From an uncultured Eubacteriales bacterium (GTDB lineage Bacteria > Bacillota > Clostridia > Lachnospirales > Lachnospiraceae), in contig UQYF01000011.1 of the NCBI GenBank assembly GCA_900545175.1, positions 1-64,000 on the forward strand: a stretch of DNA of 64,000 nt. The letters are read 5' to 3'. A model generated the notes under the pieces. The model searched no databases, was not told where the DNA came from, and was given only the letters and a program-made list of their open reading frames with translations. Shown here one piece after another: positions 43,441 to 52,840 of this stretch. The translations under genes were made by a program, and so were the position numbers. Each line of letters begins with the position of its first letter. Within the stretch, counting starts at the first letter, position 1.

Positions 43441-44709
43441 CTATTCTCCCGAAACAGGAACATCCTTAAGCAATATAGCATAAGGTCCTGAGTACGAGCT
43501 GCTCTCATAACGCTCCTTAGAAAAAAGAAGATTTTTCTGTGCATCAATAATGCTTCCGTTTACGGAACCCCCTGTTACAAGGCTTATTTTTCCATTATTA
43601 TACAGATAAGCAAGTCTTATCTCACCTGCAAAATGTCCTGTCATGGAATTCATGTTAAAATCCGAAAAGCTCACAACATGGAGCACACGTCCTGCTCTCA
43701 GCTCATCAAGTGTCTTTGAGCCATTATCCACAATCATCTTATTATACTCACCTGTAGGCTCTACTCTAAGATAACGCGACATCCTAAGTCCGCCATGAAT
43801 GTTATTTAAGACACCTTCTCTTATAAGCTCGCAATCCTTCATCTTAATTCCATCATCATTGTAAGGAGCCGACGAGTGAAGTGTAATATTAAGCTTTTCG
43901 CCATCAACCTCTTCACCCTGAACCTTCATTCCAACCTCATAGGTTGAATACTTAGGGTAGATATCTGCCGCATCCGACCTTCTCTCATAGAAGGAAAGCA
44001 CTTCCCTAACGCTGTCCTCCGACAATAAAACATCATATCTTCCGGCTTTTGGAGCGGTGCAGGCTCTTGCTCTGTCCACAACCGTGTCGAGCTTATCAGA
44101 AACAAGCTTTTTAAGGCTTTCTGTATCAAGCCCATCATATGAAAAATCCTGATACAGTTCTACATCCTCCGGCTCTAAACACTGTACAACAAATTCTCCC
44201 TTAACGCAGCAGCTCTCATATCCGCAGTCAACACCTTCACTATTAATAATAGTTACTGTCTTCTTTTCCACAAAAAGCTCTGCGGAATTTAAAAAGCAGT
44301 CAGTGCGGTTATCTGATTCAAAAAGCGCCAAAGCCATTCGTTTAGCCGCCTCATCAAGCGTAACCTTTGAAAGGCTTCCAAAAGCCTCCATCATCTCCTC
44401 CTTAGTGCCCTCTACAAGCGTGTAGAACGGATTCATCGCAAAACCCGCTGCATAATACGCATCCTTAAGAGTCTTTTCAATCTCTTTGGCATCCATTCCC
44501 TGATGTATCATACAGGACGCAGCACCTCTATGCTCTGCCTCAGCATCATCGTGATATACCATGACATTCCACTCGTCAAGAGCTTCTGTCCTTGTCATAT
44601 CAAGTGTCTGCTTTATAAAAAACATTTCCTTGCAGTTCTTCTTCGTCTCAGTTATCCTGTAATTGTCAATTTCAAGAGCCTTGAGTGAATTAATAATTAT
44701 ATCTCTCAT
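43441..44709 (-). CDS. tldE: TldD/PmbA-family protein, TldE-type subunit
   Basis: This 422-residue protein matches the PmbA/TldE half of the TldD-TldE protease: it lacks the HExxxH motif and ends in the conserved FAGEIRLAYLYNNGKISLVTGGSV region. In E. coli the pair removes the leader of microcin B17 and degrades CcdA. GGAG lies 6-7 bases before the ATG at 44709. It begins 10 bp after tldD, so both are made together. Confidence 0.85.
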   Translation of the reverse strand: MRDIIINSLKALEIDNYRITETKKNCKEMFFIKQTLDMTRTEALDEWNVMVYHDDAEAEHRGAASCMIHQGMDAKEIEKTLKDAYYAAGFAMNPFYTLVEGTKEEMMEAFGSLSKVTLDEAAKRMALALFESDNRTDCFLNSAELFVEKKTVTIINSEGVDCGYESCCVKGEFVVQCLEPEDVELYQDFSYDGLDTESLKKLVSDKLDTVVDRARACTAPKAGRYDVLLSEDSVREVLSFYERRSDAADIYPKYSTYEVGMKVQGEEVDGEKLNITLHSSAPYNDDGIKMKDCELIREGVLNNIHGGLRMSRYLRVEPTGEYNKMIVDNGSKTLDELRAGRVLHVVSFSDFNMNSMTGHFAGEIRLAYLYNNGKISLVTGGSVNGSIIDAQKNLLFSKERYESSSYSGPYAILLKDVPVSGE

Positions 44710-44719
44710 TTTCTTTCTC

Positions 44720-46159
44720 CTATCCAAGTCTGATTTTCGCTTTAATGTAAGGACCGCCATCGGAGACTTTTACGAACTCTTTATAGCCCTTGCCGCAGAA
44801 GCCGCTTCCTCTAAGCTCAAAATCATCCGAAACCATCGAAATTGACTTTAGCAGATCAGGTACATATCCTGTAAGCACTATAGGAGAGCATACTTTTCCG
44901 GTGAGCCTTCCATCCTTAATCTCCCTTGCCATGTTTACAAGACACTGTATTCCCCAGTTTTTCGGGTCCTCCATGCCGCTTGTCGCATTTTCAAGAAGAA
45001 ACCCATCTGAAATTGAAGCAATCATATCTTCAAGCTTGTCATGTCCCGCCTCAAAATATGTGTTGGTCATTCTTGTGTATGCTTTTCTTCTATAGCTCTC
45101 TCTTCTTGAATTGCCTGTAGGCTCAGTTCCAAGTCTCATCGCAGCCATAGTATCCGATATTCCCTGCTTTAACACGCCATTTTCAATGACAAGCGTATCT
45201 TTTGCGACAACACCGTCATCATCAAAAAAATAGCTTGCCACTTCATCGCCGACTGCTGCACCATCATGCATATTGATAAGAGGTGATGCTACATACTCTC
45301 CGACATAATTCTGTGCAAGTGCTCTGTTTTTAGCGAACATATCCATCTCAACGCCATGTCCGAAAGCTTCATGCACAATCATTCCTGTAACTTCAGGTGT
45401 ACATATGCAGTCGTACTCTCCCGGAACAATAGGCTCGCTGTCAAGAAGTGCCACTGTCATCTCTACGGAATGTGGTATGACTGCTTCAAGCTTATCAAGC
45501 ACTTCGGCACCGCCTAGATTTGATTCACTTGCAAAATATCTCTTGACTTCGCTGTCTTTTCTCGCGACAAAAGACATCGTGCAGTCAGTCCATAACACAT
45601 TCTGTTCCATATCCTTATTCCTTGATAAGAACAGCTTAGAATACTTTCTGCAGCTCATACGTGTACAGCAGTCAAGCAGTCTCTTATCAGCGTCAAGTCC
45701 CTTTTTCCTTAAATCGGTAAGCTTGTCAACTATGCTCTGTGCTCCAAGTTCAAAAGGATTAATCTCATATTCAGTGCTCTTGACAAATTTCATAGGCTCA
45801 TCTTCAAGCATACGAAGCTTAAGCTTTTCTATACTGTCAGGGACTGCCTTTTTTAAAGCCTCTATCTCTGCAATAATCTTCTCTGCCTGCGCCTTTATAT
45901 CGGCATCAAGCCTGTTAAACGAATACTCTGCATACTCTCCGTTTTCAAAGACCTTGATAACAAAGCCTCTGTTACATAACATTCCGAAATCGCCAAGATT
46001 TATGCCGGATGCCGTCACTGAATATATCTTTGCTGCCGAATCAACCGCAAGAATTGATGCATATTCATATCTGTCTAACAATATTCCGAGCAATTCTTTG
46101 AGAGAAGGCTTAACCGCTTTTAAAAATGCACTGCCTTCAACTTTTTTCTTTTCTGCCAT
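44720..46159 (-). CDS. tldD: Zinc metalloprotease TldD
   Basis: This 479-residue catalytic subunit has the zinc motif HEAFGHGVEMD (His263, Glu264, His268) and the conserved C-terminal SGFCGKGYKEFVKVSDGGPYI. It works with TldE, encoded 10 bp downstream, to cut peptides. The pair lies 2.5 kb upstream of scfA on the same strand, which makes it a candidate for trimming the SCIFF peptide (inference). GGAG is 4 bases before the ATG; a TTG three codons earlier overlaps that site. Confidence 0.9.
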   Translation of the reverse strand: MAEKKKVEGSAFLKAVKPSLKELLGILLDRYEYASILAVDSAAKIYSVTASGINLGDFGMLCNRGFVIKVFENGEYAEYSFNRLDADIKAQAEKIIAEIEALKKAVPDSIEKLKLRMLEDEPMKFVKSTEYEINPFELGAQSIVDKLTDLRKKGLDADKRLLDCCTRMSCRKYSKLFLSRNKDMEQNVLWTDCTMSFVARKDSEVKRYFASESNLGGAEVLDKLEAVIPHSVEMTVALLDSEPIVPGEYDCICTPEVTGMIVHEAFGHGVEMDMFAKNRALAQNYVGEYVASPLINMHDGAAVGDEVASYFFDDDGVVAKDTLVIENGVLKQGISDTMAAMRLGTEPTGNSRRESYRRKAYTRMTNTYFEAGHDKLEDMIASISDGFLLENATSGMEDPKNWGIQCLVNMAREIKDGRLTGKVCSPIVLTGYVPDLLKSISMVSDDFELRGSGFCGKGYKEFVKVSDGGPYIKAKIRLG

Positions 46160-46218
46160 TTTCTCCAAATTATCCTTTCCAAAGGCAGCAGACTGTGGCC
46201 GCCGCTCTTGTTATTATA

Positions 46219-46250
46219 TAGTGTCAAAACATGCCAAGCATATATTACAC
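46219..46250. repeat. Partial relative of the dispersed palindromic repeat
   Basis: TAGTGTCAAAACATGC and GCATATATTACACTA form an imperfect inverted repeat with a 3-nt centre. The left arm matches the arms at 38021 and 62822. It lies between natB and tldD. Confidence 0.4.
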
Positions 46251-46281
46251 TAAAAGGCAGTCCGGCACAACGCCGCACTGC
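46251..46281 (-). terminator. natB terminator
   Basis: On the minus strand GGCAGTGCGGC and GCCGGACTGCC pair (with one weak pair) around GTT and are followed by TTTTAG. Confidence 0.65.
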
Positions 46282-46344
46282 CATTAGATATGATACTTCA
46301 CATTATGCATTTTGTCCAGTAGTCTTATTTCCTATTTTGGTAAG

Positions 46345-47562
46345 CTATGCATTAAACATAACCTTCTCACTGTTAAAAGCCTTCGTCATGATACACACAA
46401 GTATGGCTGCTACGGCATAAGTGCTTATTGTTGTGGCAAGGAAGTCAGGCATGGTGATTTCTCTTGTCAGAATGTCCTTAAACGCCATTGAGCTTCCGTA
46501 TACCGGGATAAGGTACTTATAAAACACACCGTCCGCCGACGAATACATAGTAATCATTCCAGCTACAATCACAAGGATATATACCGGCGAAATATATGAT
46601 GAAGCTTCCTTGACATTTCTTGCAAATACAGCGACCATACATATAATTGACACATACAAAAGGACAACTCCTATCATAAGTATTACTATCTGTGCAATCT
46701 GCGCTCCTGTGAAATTGACTGACATTCCTGACAACACATCCCCATCACCAACATTTTTCATCATCATAGGGAAAGCAATGAGCATTGATATAATATATAC
46801 CGCCGCTGACATCACAGCAAGTATTGACAATGAAAAGACCTTTCCTAGAACTATCTGCTCCCGCTTAATCGGTGAAAGAAGCATCGCAGCAAGAGTTCCT
46901 CTCTCCTTCTCGCCGGCTATCATATCAACTCCAAGACTCATTGCACTCGCAAAAATAAGCATTGTTATGAAATAAGGAAGCATCGTTCCAAGCATTTTTC
47001 CGGCTGCTTTATCTTCATCCTGAACCAGGTTGTCACTTACATCAAACATCTCGACTGCTGCGTAATTTCCGAATCTGCTGCCAAGAAGCATCTGCCTGTA
47101 TGAGTCAAGATATGCCATATATACCTCCCTCGCCTGTGCCGAATAATCCTCCGATGGATTATAGAAAAGCTCAACCGATGGTGTCTGTATGCTGTCTAAA
47201 GCATCAATTCCCTTCGTAACCTGTGCTTCAAATCCATCCGGAAATACTATGACAAGGTCAGTCAGTGCATCGTAAAGACCTGCCTTTGCATCTTCAGCCT
47301 GTTTTTCACTACCATCTATCACAGTATATCCCGTAAGCCCGGCTGTCTGTGCAAAGCTTAAAAAGCTGTCCGGCATATTCATTATATACACAACAGGCTC
47401 ATGCTCCTGCACATCGTCCATCTGTCCTTTAACAAGCATACCAATCAACGAAAAAAGCCCCACAACAAGTATTACCGGCAGGACAAACAATGACATAATC
47501 ATCTTCTTATCCTTAAAAACTCTTCTAAGCTCCTTAGAAACAATAGCCTTGATACCGTACAT
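46345..47562 (-). CDS. natB: ABC-2 type exporter permease, NatB-like
   Basis: This 405-residue membrane protein has one N-terminal helix (about 23-45), a long outer domain (about 60-200) and five or six C-terminal helices. The motif MIAGEKERGTLAAMLLSPIKREQIVLGK is characteristic of the NatB/YhaP ABC-2 permeases. It starts at the natA stop (TAAATG) with the ribosome site inside natA. NatAB exports Na+ in Bacillus, but related pairs move peptides or drugs. Confidence 0.85.
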   Translation of the reverse strand: MYGIKAIVSKELRRVFKDKKMIMSLFVLPVILVVGLFSLIGMLVKGQMDDVQEHEPVVYIMNMPDSFLSFAQTAGLTGYTVIDGSEKQAEDAKAGLYDALTDLVIVFPDGFEAQVTKGIDALDSIQTPSVELFYNPSEDYSAQAREVYMAYLDSYRQMLLGSRFGNYAAVEMFDVSDNLVQDEDKAAGKMLGTMLPYFITMLIFASAMSLGVDMIAGEKERGTLAAMLLSPIKREQIVLGKVFSLSILAVMSAAVYIISMLIAFPMMMKNVGDGDVLSGMSVNFTGAQIAQIVILMIGVVLLYVSIICMVAVFARNVKEASSYISPVYILVIVAGMITMYSSADGVFYKYLIPVYGSSMAFKDILTREITMPDFLATTISTYAVAAILVCIMTKAFNSEKVMFNA

Positions 47563-48339
47563 TTATCTGTCCTCCTTATGGTTAATTCTGTAAAGCTCAA
47601 AGAAAGCATCCTCAAGATTGTCCTTGCCTGTACTGTCATATATATCCTTCAATGTCCCCTCCGCTGTCTTTTTGCCATCTATAATTACAACCAGCCTGTC
47701 GCACAGCTTCTGTGCCTCAGACATTATATGTGTGGATACTATGACAAGCTTGCCTCTCTTTTTAAGCTCTAAAAGATAGTCCGTAACCGAACGCGCCGTA
47801 ATTATATCAAGTCCGGATGTAGGCTCATCAAATATTATTATGTCAGGGTCATGTACAAGGCTCACCACAATAGCCGCCTTCTGCTTCATTCCTGTGGACA
47901 GCTCCTCTATCTTCTTATCCTCAAAGCCGTCTATGCCAAAATATGAGAACAGTTCCTGTCTTCTTTGCTTAAGTTCATCTTCCGGAACATTATGAAGCCT
48001 GCCAAAAAAATCAAAAAGATATCTTGGTGAAAACTGTGGATCAAGCTTAATTTCATTAGTCAGAAATCCTATACTTGCCCTGACCGCCTCCGGCTCTTTG
48101 ACAGTGTCATGCCCGTCAACCACCACATTTCCCGAAGTAGGCTTTAAAAGAGTTGCAATACATCTTAATGTCGTAGTCTTTCCGGCACCGTTAGGACCCA
48201 GAAGTCCAAGTATTTCCCCCTTCCTTGCGCTAAAAGAAACATCATCCACAGCAACCTTCCTGCTGTTCTTAGTCTTAAGCTTCTTCATCTGTCCGGATGA
48301 GAGCTTATAAATCTTAGTCAGATTCCTAATCTCAATCAT
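47563..48339 (-). CDS. natA: ABC exporter ATPase, NatA-like
   Basis: This ATPase of 258 residues has Walker A GPNGAGKTT, Q-loop region TNEIKLDPQ, signature LSTGMKQKAA, Walker B IIIFDEPTSGLD and switch His in VIVSTHIMSEA. It powers the adjacent NatB-like permease. The ATG at 48339 has GGAGGAG 8 bases upstream; the ORF can be read six codons further. It is first of a same-strand run toward tldD, tldE and scfA. Confidence 0.9.
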   Translation of the reverse strand: MIEIRNLTKIYKLSSGQMKKLKTKNSRKVAVDDVSFSARKGEILGLLGPNGAGKTTTLRCIATLLKPTSGNVVVDGHDTVKEPEAVRASIGFLTNEIKLDPQFSPRYLFDFFGRLHNVPEDELKQRRQELFSYFGIDGFEDKKIEELSTGMKQKAAIVVSLVHDPDIIIFDEPTSGLDIITARSVTDYLLELKKRGKLVIVSTHIMSEAQKLCDRLVVIIDGKKTAEGTLKDIYDSTGKDNLEDAFFELYRINHKEDR

Positions 48340-48486
48340 ATCTTCTCCTCCACTCATTGCTTTTTAAAATGATATAACAAAAAGCAGCTTTTTATCTGCA
48401 CATTCATGGTACAAGAAACATTATATATTTCCATGATATTTTGTCAAGTATTTTTTACATTTTGTAATATACTCATGCAGATGACA

Positions 48487-48525
48487 ACAAAAATGCCGCT
48501 CAGACTTTTCAATCTGAACGGCTTA
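48487..48525 (-). terminator. Terminator after the second chemoreceptor
   Basis: GCCGTTCAGA and TCTGAGCGGC (minus strand) pair with one G-U pair around an 8-nt loop, followed by ATTTTTG. Confidence 0.8.
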
Positions 48526-48531
48526 ATCATT

Positions 48532-50229
48532 CTATATAATAAAATTCTTCATTCTTCCGTCAAGCTCCTGCGCCACTCCCTTGAGACGCACAGCCTCAGC
48601 TGCAATGCTCTCAACTGTTCCCATAGCCATAGATGTGGATGCACTCGTCTCCTCAGTCGATGCTGCATTCTCCTGTGACACACTTGACAGGCTCTGGATT
48701 ACATCGACAACCTTCTCCTTGGATTTATCCATATTTTCGACACTGGCTGCAATGCTGTCTATTCTGTCTGTGAGTCCTATAATACCGGTTATAACCTGAT
48801 TTAATATATCAGCAGCCTTCTTCATATCGTCTGACTGCCTGCTCACAATCTTGCTTACAGCTTCCGTCTTTTCAACAGTCTCACCCGATTTTGTTTCAAG
48901 GTCATGTATGATATCCTGAATGTCAGCCGCTGATGATGTAGTCTGCTCAGCAAGCTGCTTTATATTCTCTGCAACTACGGCAAATCCGCGTCCGGCATCT
49001 CCGGCTCTCGCCGCCTCAATAGATGCGTTGAGTGAGAGAAGATTGGTCTGCCCTGCAATCTCTGTTATAAGATTAACAACCTCGGATATACGCTCCGCTG
49101 CCTTGTTGGCATCATGAGTCTTATCATTTACAACTTCAATGTGAGATACCATCTCATTCTGGCCATCAATGAGCTGTGTAAGTATATTCTCTGCATTCTC
49201 GCCAAGTTCCTTCATGCTGCCGGCATCCTTTGCAAGTGCTTCGGTATTACCATTCACTTTATCAATCATGCTGCCAATCTCAACAACACTCTCCGATGCA
49301 TTCTGTGTCTCCTGTGCAAGCATCGTGGCACCATTTGCCATCTCATCTACTGCCCTGTCCGTATCCTTCATATTATTCATCGTGTTAGCAGCCGACTCAC
49401 TTAAGCTGTCAGACTGTTCAAACAATGACTGGCTCTGCATTTTTAAATCAGCCACAACAACTGTAAGCTCACCTCGAAGAGTTATAACCGACTTCATGAT
49501 ATTTCCTATCTCATCTGTAAGCTTTGCATAATGTGTTTCCTTTTTCTCATCCTTCACACGGAAATCGAGACGTGCAAGCTCGTCCACAGCCGTTGACACA
49601 TAAGTGAGCGGAGAAATAAATTTTCCTATGAAAAGTAAAACGGCTGCAATAGCCACAAGTCCTATTATTACAGATATTGCTGTCACGTTCAAAATAAGCT
49701 TCATTGAATCTGACATGACATCACTGTCATCTGCTGATATGACAAGAATAAAGCTTTTATCCATCCCAGTATAGCATGATGCATACTTCACTGCGCCGTT
49801 ATAATCATATTCGACTACTGATGTATCATGTGAAATACCTGACTTTAAATCCAGCACATAAGCCTTGACTACGCTGTTCTCAACACTACTGCCTATCTTA
49901 TCTTTGTTAGGATGATATAGCATTGTTCCATCCGAATCCACAATATACACATATGACGATGCGACACCTTCCATTCCGGCACCCGAAAGCATCTTTTCAA
50001 GTGTATCATTGTCAAATGCTTTATCTGAACCAAGCTCCCTTATCACTGCATCAACCTGTTCTCCGTATGCAAGTGCAAGATCACTCATGTAATTCCATGC
50101 CAGCTTTTTGTAGCTCGCTCTCGACTGATGAATTGAATAGAAATTGATTAAACCGCCCATAATTAAGCAGACAACCAATGTCATCATCATCAACCTGAAT
50201 TTAATTGACTGATAAAATTTCACTTTCAT
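48532..50229 (-). CDS. Methyl-accepting chemotaxis protein
   Basis: This 565-residue receptor has helix 1 (about 12-32), a periplasmic-side Cache-like sensor (about 35-185; MLYHPNKDKIGSS is a single-Cache motif), helix 2 (about 186-208), HAMP, and the signalling domain with SLNASIEAARAGDAGRGFAVVAENIKQLAEQT. It should couple to CheA/CheW. The ligand is unknown. GGGAG lies before the ATG. It is distinct from the longer receptor at 15834-18068. Confidence 0.92.
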   Translation of the reverse strand: MKVKFYQSIKFRLMMMTLVVCLIMGGLINFYSIHQSRASYKKLAWNYMSDLALAYGEQVDAVIRELGSDKAFDNDTLEKMLSGAGMEGVASSYVYIVDSDGTMLYHPNKDKIGSSVENSVVKAYVLDLKSGISHDTSVVEYDYNGAVKYASCYTGMDKSFILVISADDSDVMSDSMKLILNVTAISVIIGLVAIAAVLLFIGKFISPLTYVSTAVDELARLDFRVKDEKKETHYAKLTDEIGNIMKSVITLRGELTVVVADLKMQSQSLFEQSDSLSESAANTMNNMKDTDRAVDEMANGATMLAQETQNASESVVEIGSMIDKVNGNTEALAKDAGSMKELGENAENILTQLIDGQNEMVSHIEVVNDKTHDANKAAERISEVVNLITEIAGQTNLLSLNASIEAARAGDAGRGFAVVAENIKQLAEQTTSSAADIQDIIHDLETKSGETVEKTEAVSKIVSRQSDDMKKAADILNQVITGIIGLTDRIDSIAASVENMDKSKEKVVDVIQSLSSVSQENAASTEETSASTSMAMGTVESIAAEAVRLKGVAQELDGRMKNFII

Positions 50230-50502
50230 CTTAAATTTCTCCCGCTTCCTGTAAATTATCCTTCATACTGGGCTAAAACACCCATATCATCGCCGGGATT
50301 TTACCACAATATGATTATAAATTCAATAAATAATCTTTCCTATTTTTCTACGACATTTATCACAAAATCCAGCCAAATAATCCTTCGATAAATTGTTATG
50401 GCAAAAAAAAATAAAATGTGCTATATTTTATATGTATATTGTCACAAGCATTTTTCTGCCCAGAACAGTATCATTATTTATAATATAGAAAAGAGGATTA
50501 TA

Positions 50503-50874
50503 ATGACTAATACTAACGAATCTGCTGAAAATTATCTCGAAACCATACTGATTCTCAGCAAGAAGCTTCCTGTTGTCCGTTCAGTTGATATATCCAATGA
50601 ACTCGGCTTTAAAAAATCGAGTGTCAGCATTGCCATGAAAAATCTCCGGCTTAAGAACCATATCACAGTCACAGATGCCGGATTTATCTATCTTACAGAT
50701 GAAGGCCGTGCCATTGCCGAGATGATATATGAGCGCCATGAGCTTTTATCTTCATGCCTTATCAAGCTCGGAGTTGACCCAAAAATTGCAGCCGAAGATG
50801 CATGCAAGATTGAACATGTCATAAGCCCGGAGAGCTTTGATGCAATCAAAAAACATATACATCAGGGAGTTTAG
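50503..50874 (+). CDS. DtxR/MntR-family metal-dependent transcriptional regulator
   Basis: This 123-residue regulator has an N-terminal winged helix (ESAENYLETILILSKKLPVVRSVDIS, NELGFKKSSVSIAMKNL) and the dimerization/metal-binding helices (LTDEGRAIAEMIYERHELLSSCL, ACKIEHVISPESF), where Glu, Cys, Glu and His fit the metal sites of DtxR/MntR. It lacks the third SH3-like domain, as MntR does. The ATG at 50503 has AAGAGGA upstream. It overlaps the ribosome site of an ABC-importer gene, which it probably controls in response to a metal. It may also act on the feo boxes. Confidence 0.85.
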   Translation: MTNTNESAENYLETILILSKKLPVVRSVDISNELGFKKSSVSIAMKNLRLKNHITVTDAGFIYLTDEGRAIAEMIYERHELLSSCLIKLGVDPKIAAEDACKIEHVISPESFDAIKKHIHQGV

Positions 50875-50878
50875 GATT

Positions 50879-52003
50879 ATGAAGAAGAATTTTGTGCGCT
50901 CCTTAAGCGCAGCGGTATTATTTACATTACTGACAGGAACACTTGCAGGCTGTAACGCAAATGCCTCAACGAACGAACCTTCCGTGAGCACATCAGACAC
51001 AGAAAGCTCAACAGACGCTTCAGCCACTACTACTACTACGGAAGCTTCAACACAAGAGCCTGCATCCTCTGCTCCGGCTGATACATCATCCGCTTCCGGC
51101 GAGGAGCGTACAGATATCAATATTGCAGTCATGACCGGCCCTACAGCGATAGGACTTGTGAAAGTTATGAAGGACAATGAAGATACTGCTGCCGCCAACA
51201 ATTACAATTTTCAGGTATTCGGCGAAGCAACAGAAATCTCCACAGGCCTTATAAAAGGCGAGCTTGATGCAGCCTGCGTTCCATGTAATCTTGCAAGCGT
51301 TCTCTACAATAAAACAGAAGGTGGTATTGTCGTAGCAGGAATAAATACACTCGGTGTTCTGTACATAGTCGAGACAGGCGATACAATCCATTCCGTTTCC
51401 GACCTTGCCGGAAAGACTATATATACTACAGGTCAGGGAACAACTCCTGAATATACTCTGCGCTATATACTTTCCGGAAACGGAATTAATCCGGACAGCG
51501 ATGTAACAATAGAATTCAAGAGCGAGGCAGCCGAAGTTGTGAGTGCGCTTTCGGAAAATCCGGATGCTATTGCGATGCTTCCGCAGCCTTATGTAACTGT
51601 TGCAATGAATAACAACGATACCCTTCACATAGCACTCGACATAACCGAAGAATGGGAGAAGCTTGACAGCGACAGCACAGTTATAACAGGCGTTGTCGTA
51701 GCCAGAAAAGAATGGGCTGACGCACATTCTGATGCCTTCAATGAATTTCTAAGTGAATACCCTGAGTCGGCAGCTTTTACAAATGACAATATCGAAGAAG
51801 CAGCCGAGCTTATCGAACACTTCGGAATATTCAAGGCAGCCATCGCAAAAAAAGCAATTCCTTATTGCAATGTCACATTTATAAGCGGCGATGAGATGAA
51901 ATCGAAGATTTCAAGCTACCTCAACGTATTGTATGAGCAGAATCCTGCCTCTGTCGGCGGAGCGCTTCCGGGTGACGATTTTTACTATATGACTGAGAAA
52001 TAA
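50879..52003 (+). CDS. Lipoprotein substrate-binding protein of a NitT/TauT-type ABC importer
   Basis: This 374-residue lipoprotein has a signal peptide ending in the lipobox LAGC (Cys about residue 24), a Ser/Thr-rich linker (about 25-75), and a binding domain of the NMT1/SsuA-like COG0715 family (MTGPTAIGLVKVMKD, GELDAACVPCNLASVLYN, LGVLYIVETGDTIHSVSDLAGKTIYTTG). The start at 50879 follows the regulator stop by 4 bp. It has no His-rich metal site. The ligand is unknown; the DtxR neighbour suggests something metal-linked. Confidence 0.85.
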   Translation: MKKNFVRSLSAAVLFTLLTGTLAGCNANASTNEPSVSTSDTESSTDASATTTTTEASTQEPASSAPADTSSASGEERTDINIAVMTGPTAIGLVKVMKDNEDTAAANNYNFQVFGEATEISTGLIKGELDAACVPCNLASVLYNKTEGGIVVAGINTLGVLYIVETGDTIHSVSDLAGKTIYTTGQGTTPEYTLRYILSGNGINPDSDVTIEFKSEAAEVVSALSENPDAIAMLPQPYVTVAMNNNDTLHIALDITEEWEKLDSDSTVITGVVVARKEWADAHSDAFNEFLSEYPESAAFTNDNIEEAAELIEHFGIFKAAIAKKAIPYCNVTFISGDEMKSKISSYLNVLYEQNPASVGGALPGDDFYYMTEK

Positions 52004-52015
52004 ACAGGAGACGGC

Positions 52016-52789
52016 ATGAACAAGGTAGCACCTCATCTGTTCCATCATTCCATATCTAAAAAAAAGCAGTTTTTCATGAAGCTCCTTTCCATAATACTGT
52101 GGTTTACAATATGGAGCGCTGCTGCAAAAATAATCGACCGGGAACTTTTTCTTCCCGGTCCTATTTTGGTCTTTACATCACTTTTAAAGCTTGCTTCTAC
52201 CGAAAGCTACTGGCTGTCTATCTTTAACTCAATGGTCAATATTCTGACAGGTTATGCCATAGCTATCCTGCTCGGAACCATATTGGCAGCTATATCTTAC
52301 CGTTTCCGCGCCATCATGGAATTCATCTATCTTCCTTTACGGATTATCCGCACTATCCCTGTAGCGTCATTCATAATACTCGCCCTTTTATGGGTATCCT
52401 CCGATAAGCTCTCCATGCTCATATCGTTTCTCATGGTTCTACCTATCATATATGAGTATACTCTTAACGGACTTTCGAGCATTGACTGTGGGCTTCTTGA
52501 GATGGCATATCTGTCAAGGATGCCCATTACCAAAAAATTGCTCCGCATATATCTTCCCGGTCTGCTCTCCCATCTGACTGCCGCTCTGTCTACAGGCATA
52601 GGGCTTGCATGGAAATCCGGTGTAGCAGCCGAAGTAATCGGTATAAGTCGCAACTCAATCGGCAACCATCTGAACCAGTCAAAAATATACCTTGAAACAC
52701 CTGAGCTGTTTGCGTGGACAACTACCATAATAATAATAAGCCTGTTCTTCGAGGTTGTGTTAAAAAAGCTGCTTGGCAGACCGACATAA
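52016..52789 (+). CDS. ABC importer permease, NitT/TauT (SsuC-like) type
   Basis: This 257-residue permease has about six membrane helices and the cytoplasmic EAA-like loop ISLFF..., with LEMAYLSRMPITKKLLRIYLPGL the coupling region typical of SsuC/TauC proteins. It starts 12 bp after the binding-protein gene, with GGAGACGG before the ATG. The ATPase gene is next. Confidence 0.88.
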   Translation: MNKVAPHLFHHSISKKKQFFMKLLSIILWFTIWSAAAKIIDRELFLPGPILVFTSLLKLASTESYWLSIFNSMVNILTGYAIAILLGTILAAISYRFRAIMEFIYLPLRIIRTIPVASFIILALLWVSSDKLSMLISFLMVLPIIYEYTLNGLSSIDCGLLEMAYLSRMPITKKLLRIYLPGLLSHLTAALSTGIGLAWKSGVAAEVIGISRNSIGNHLNQSKIYLETPELFAWTTTIIIISLFFEVVLKKLLGRPT

Positions 52790-52840
52790 TAAGAGCCTTG
52801 CATATCTGGCAGCACACCAAAAAAATGAGGTATCAAATAT

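Noticed and set aside
45405..46253. 282-codon plus-strand frame
   Set aside because: It is antisense to tldD, Ser/Leu-rich in the manner of shadow frames, and lacks a ribosome site; tldD is clearly the gene.
50230..50502. A TTAG-N6-CTAA box before the DtxR-family gene
   Set aside because: None was found there on either strand, so autoregulation by that box is not supported.
51086..51727. 213-codon minus-strand frame in the binding-protein gene
   Set aside because: It is antisense to a lipoprotein gene with a signal peptide and good operon context, and its Cys/Tyr-rich product resembles nothing.
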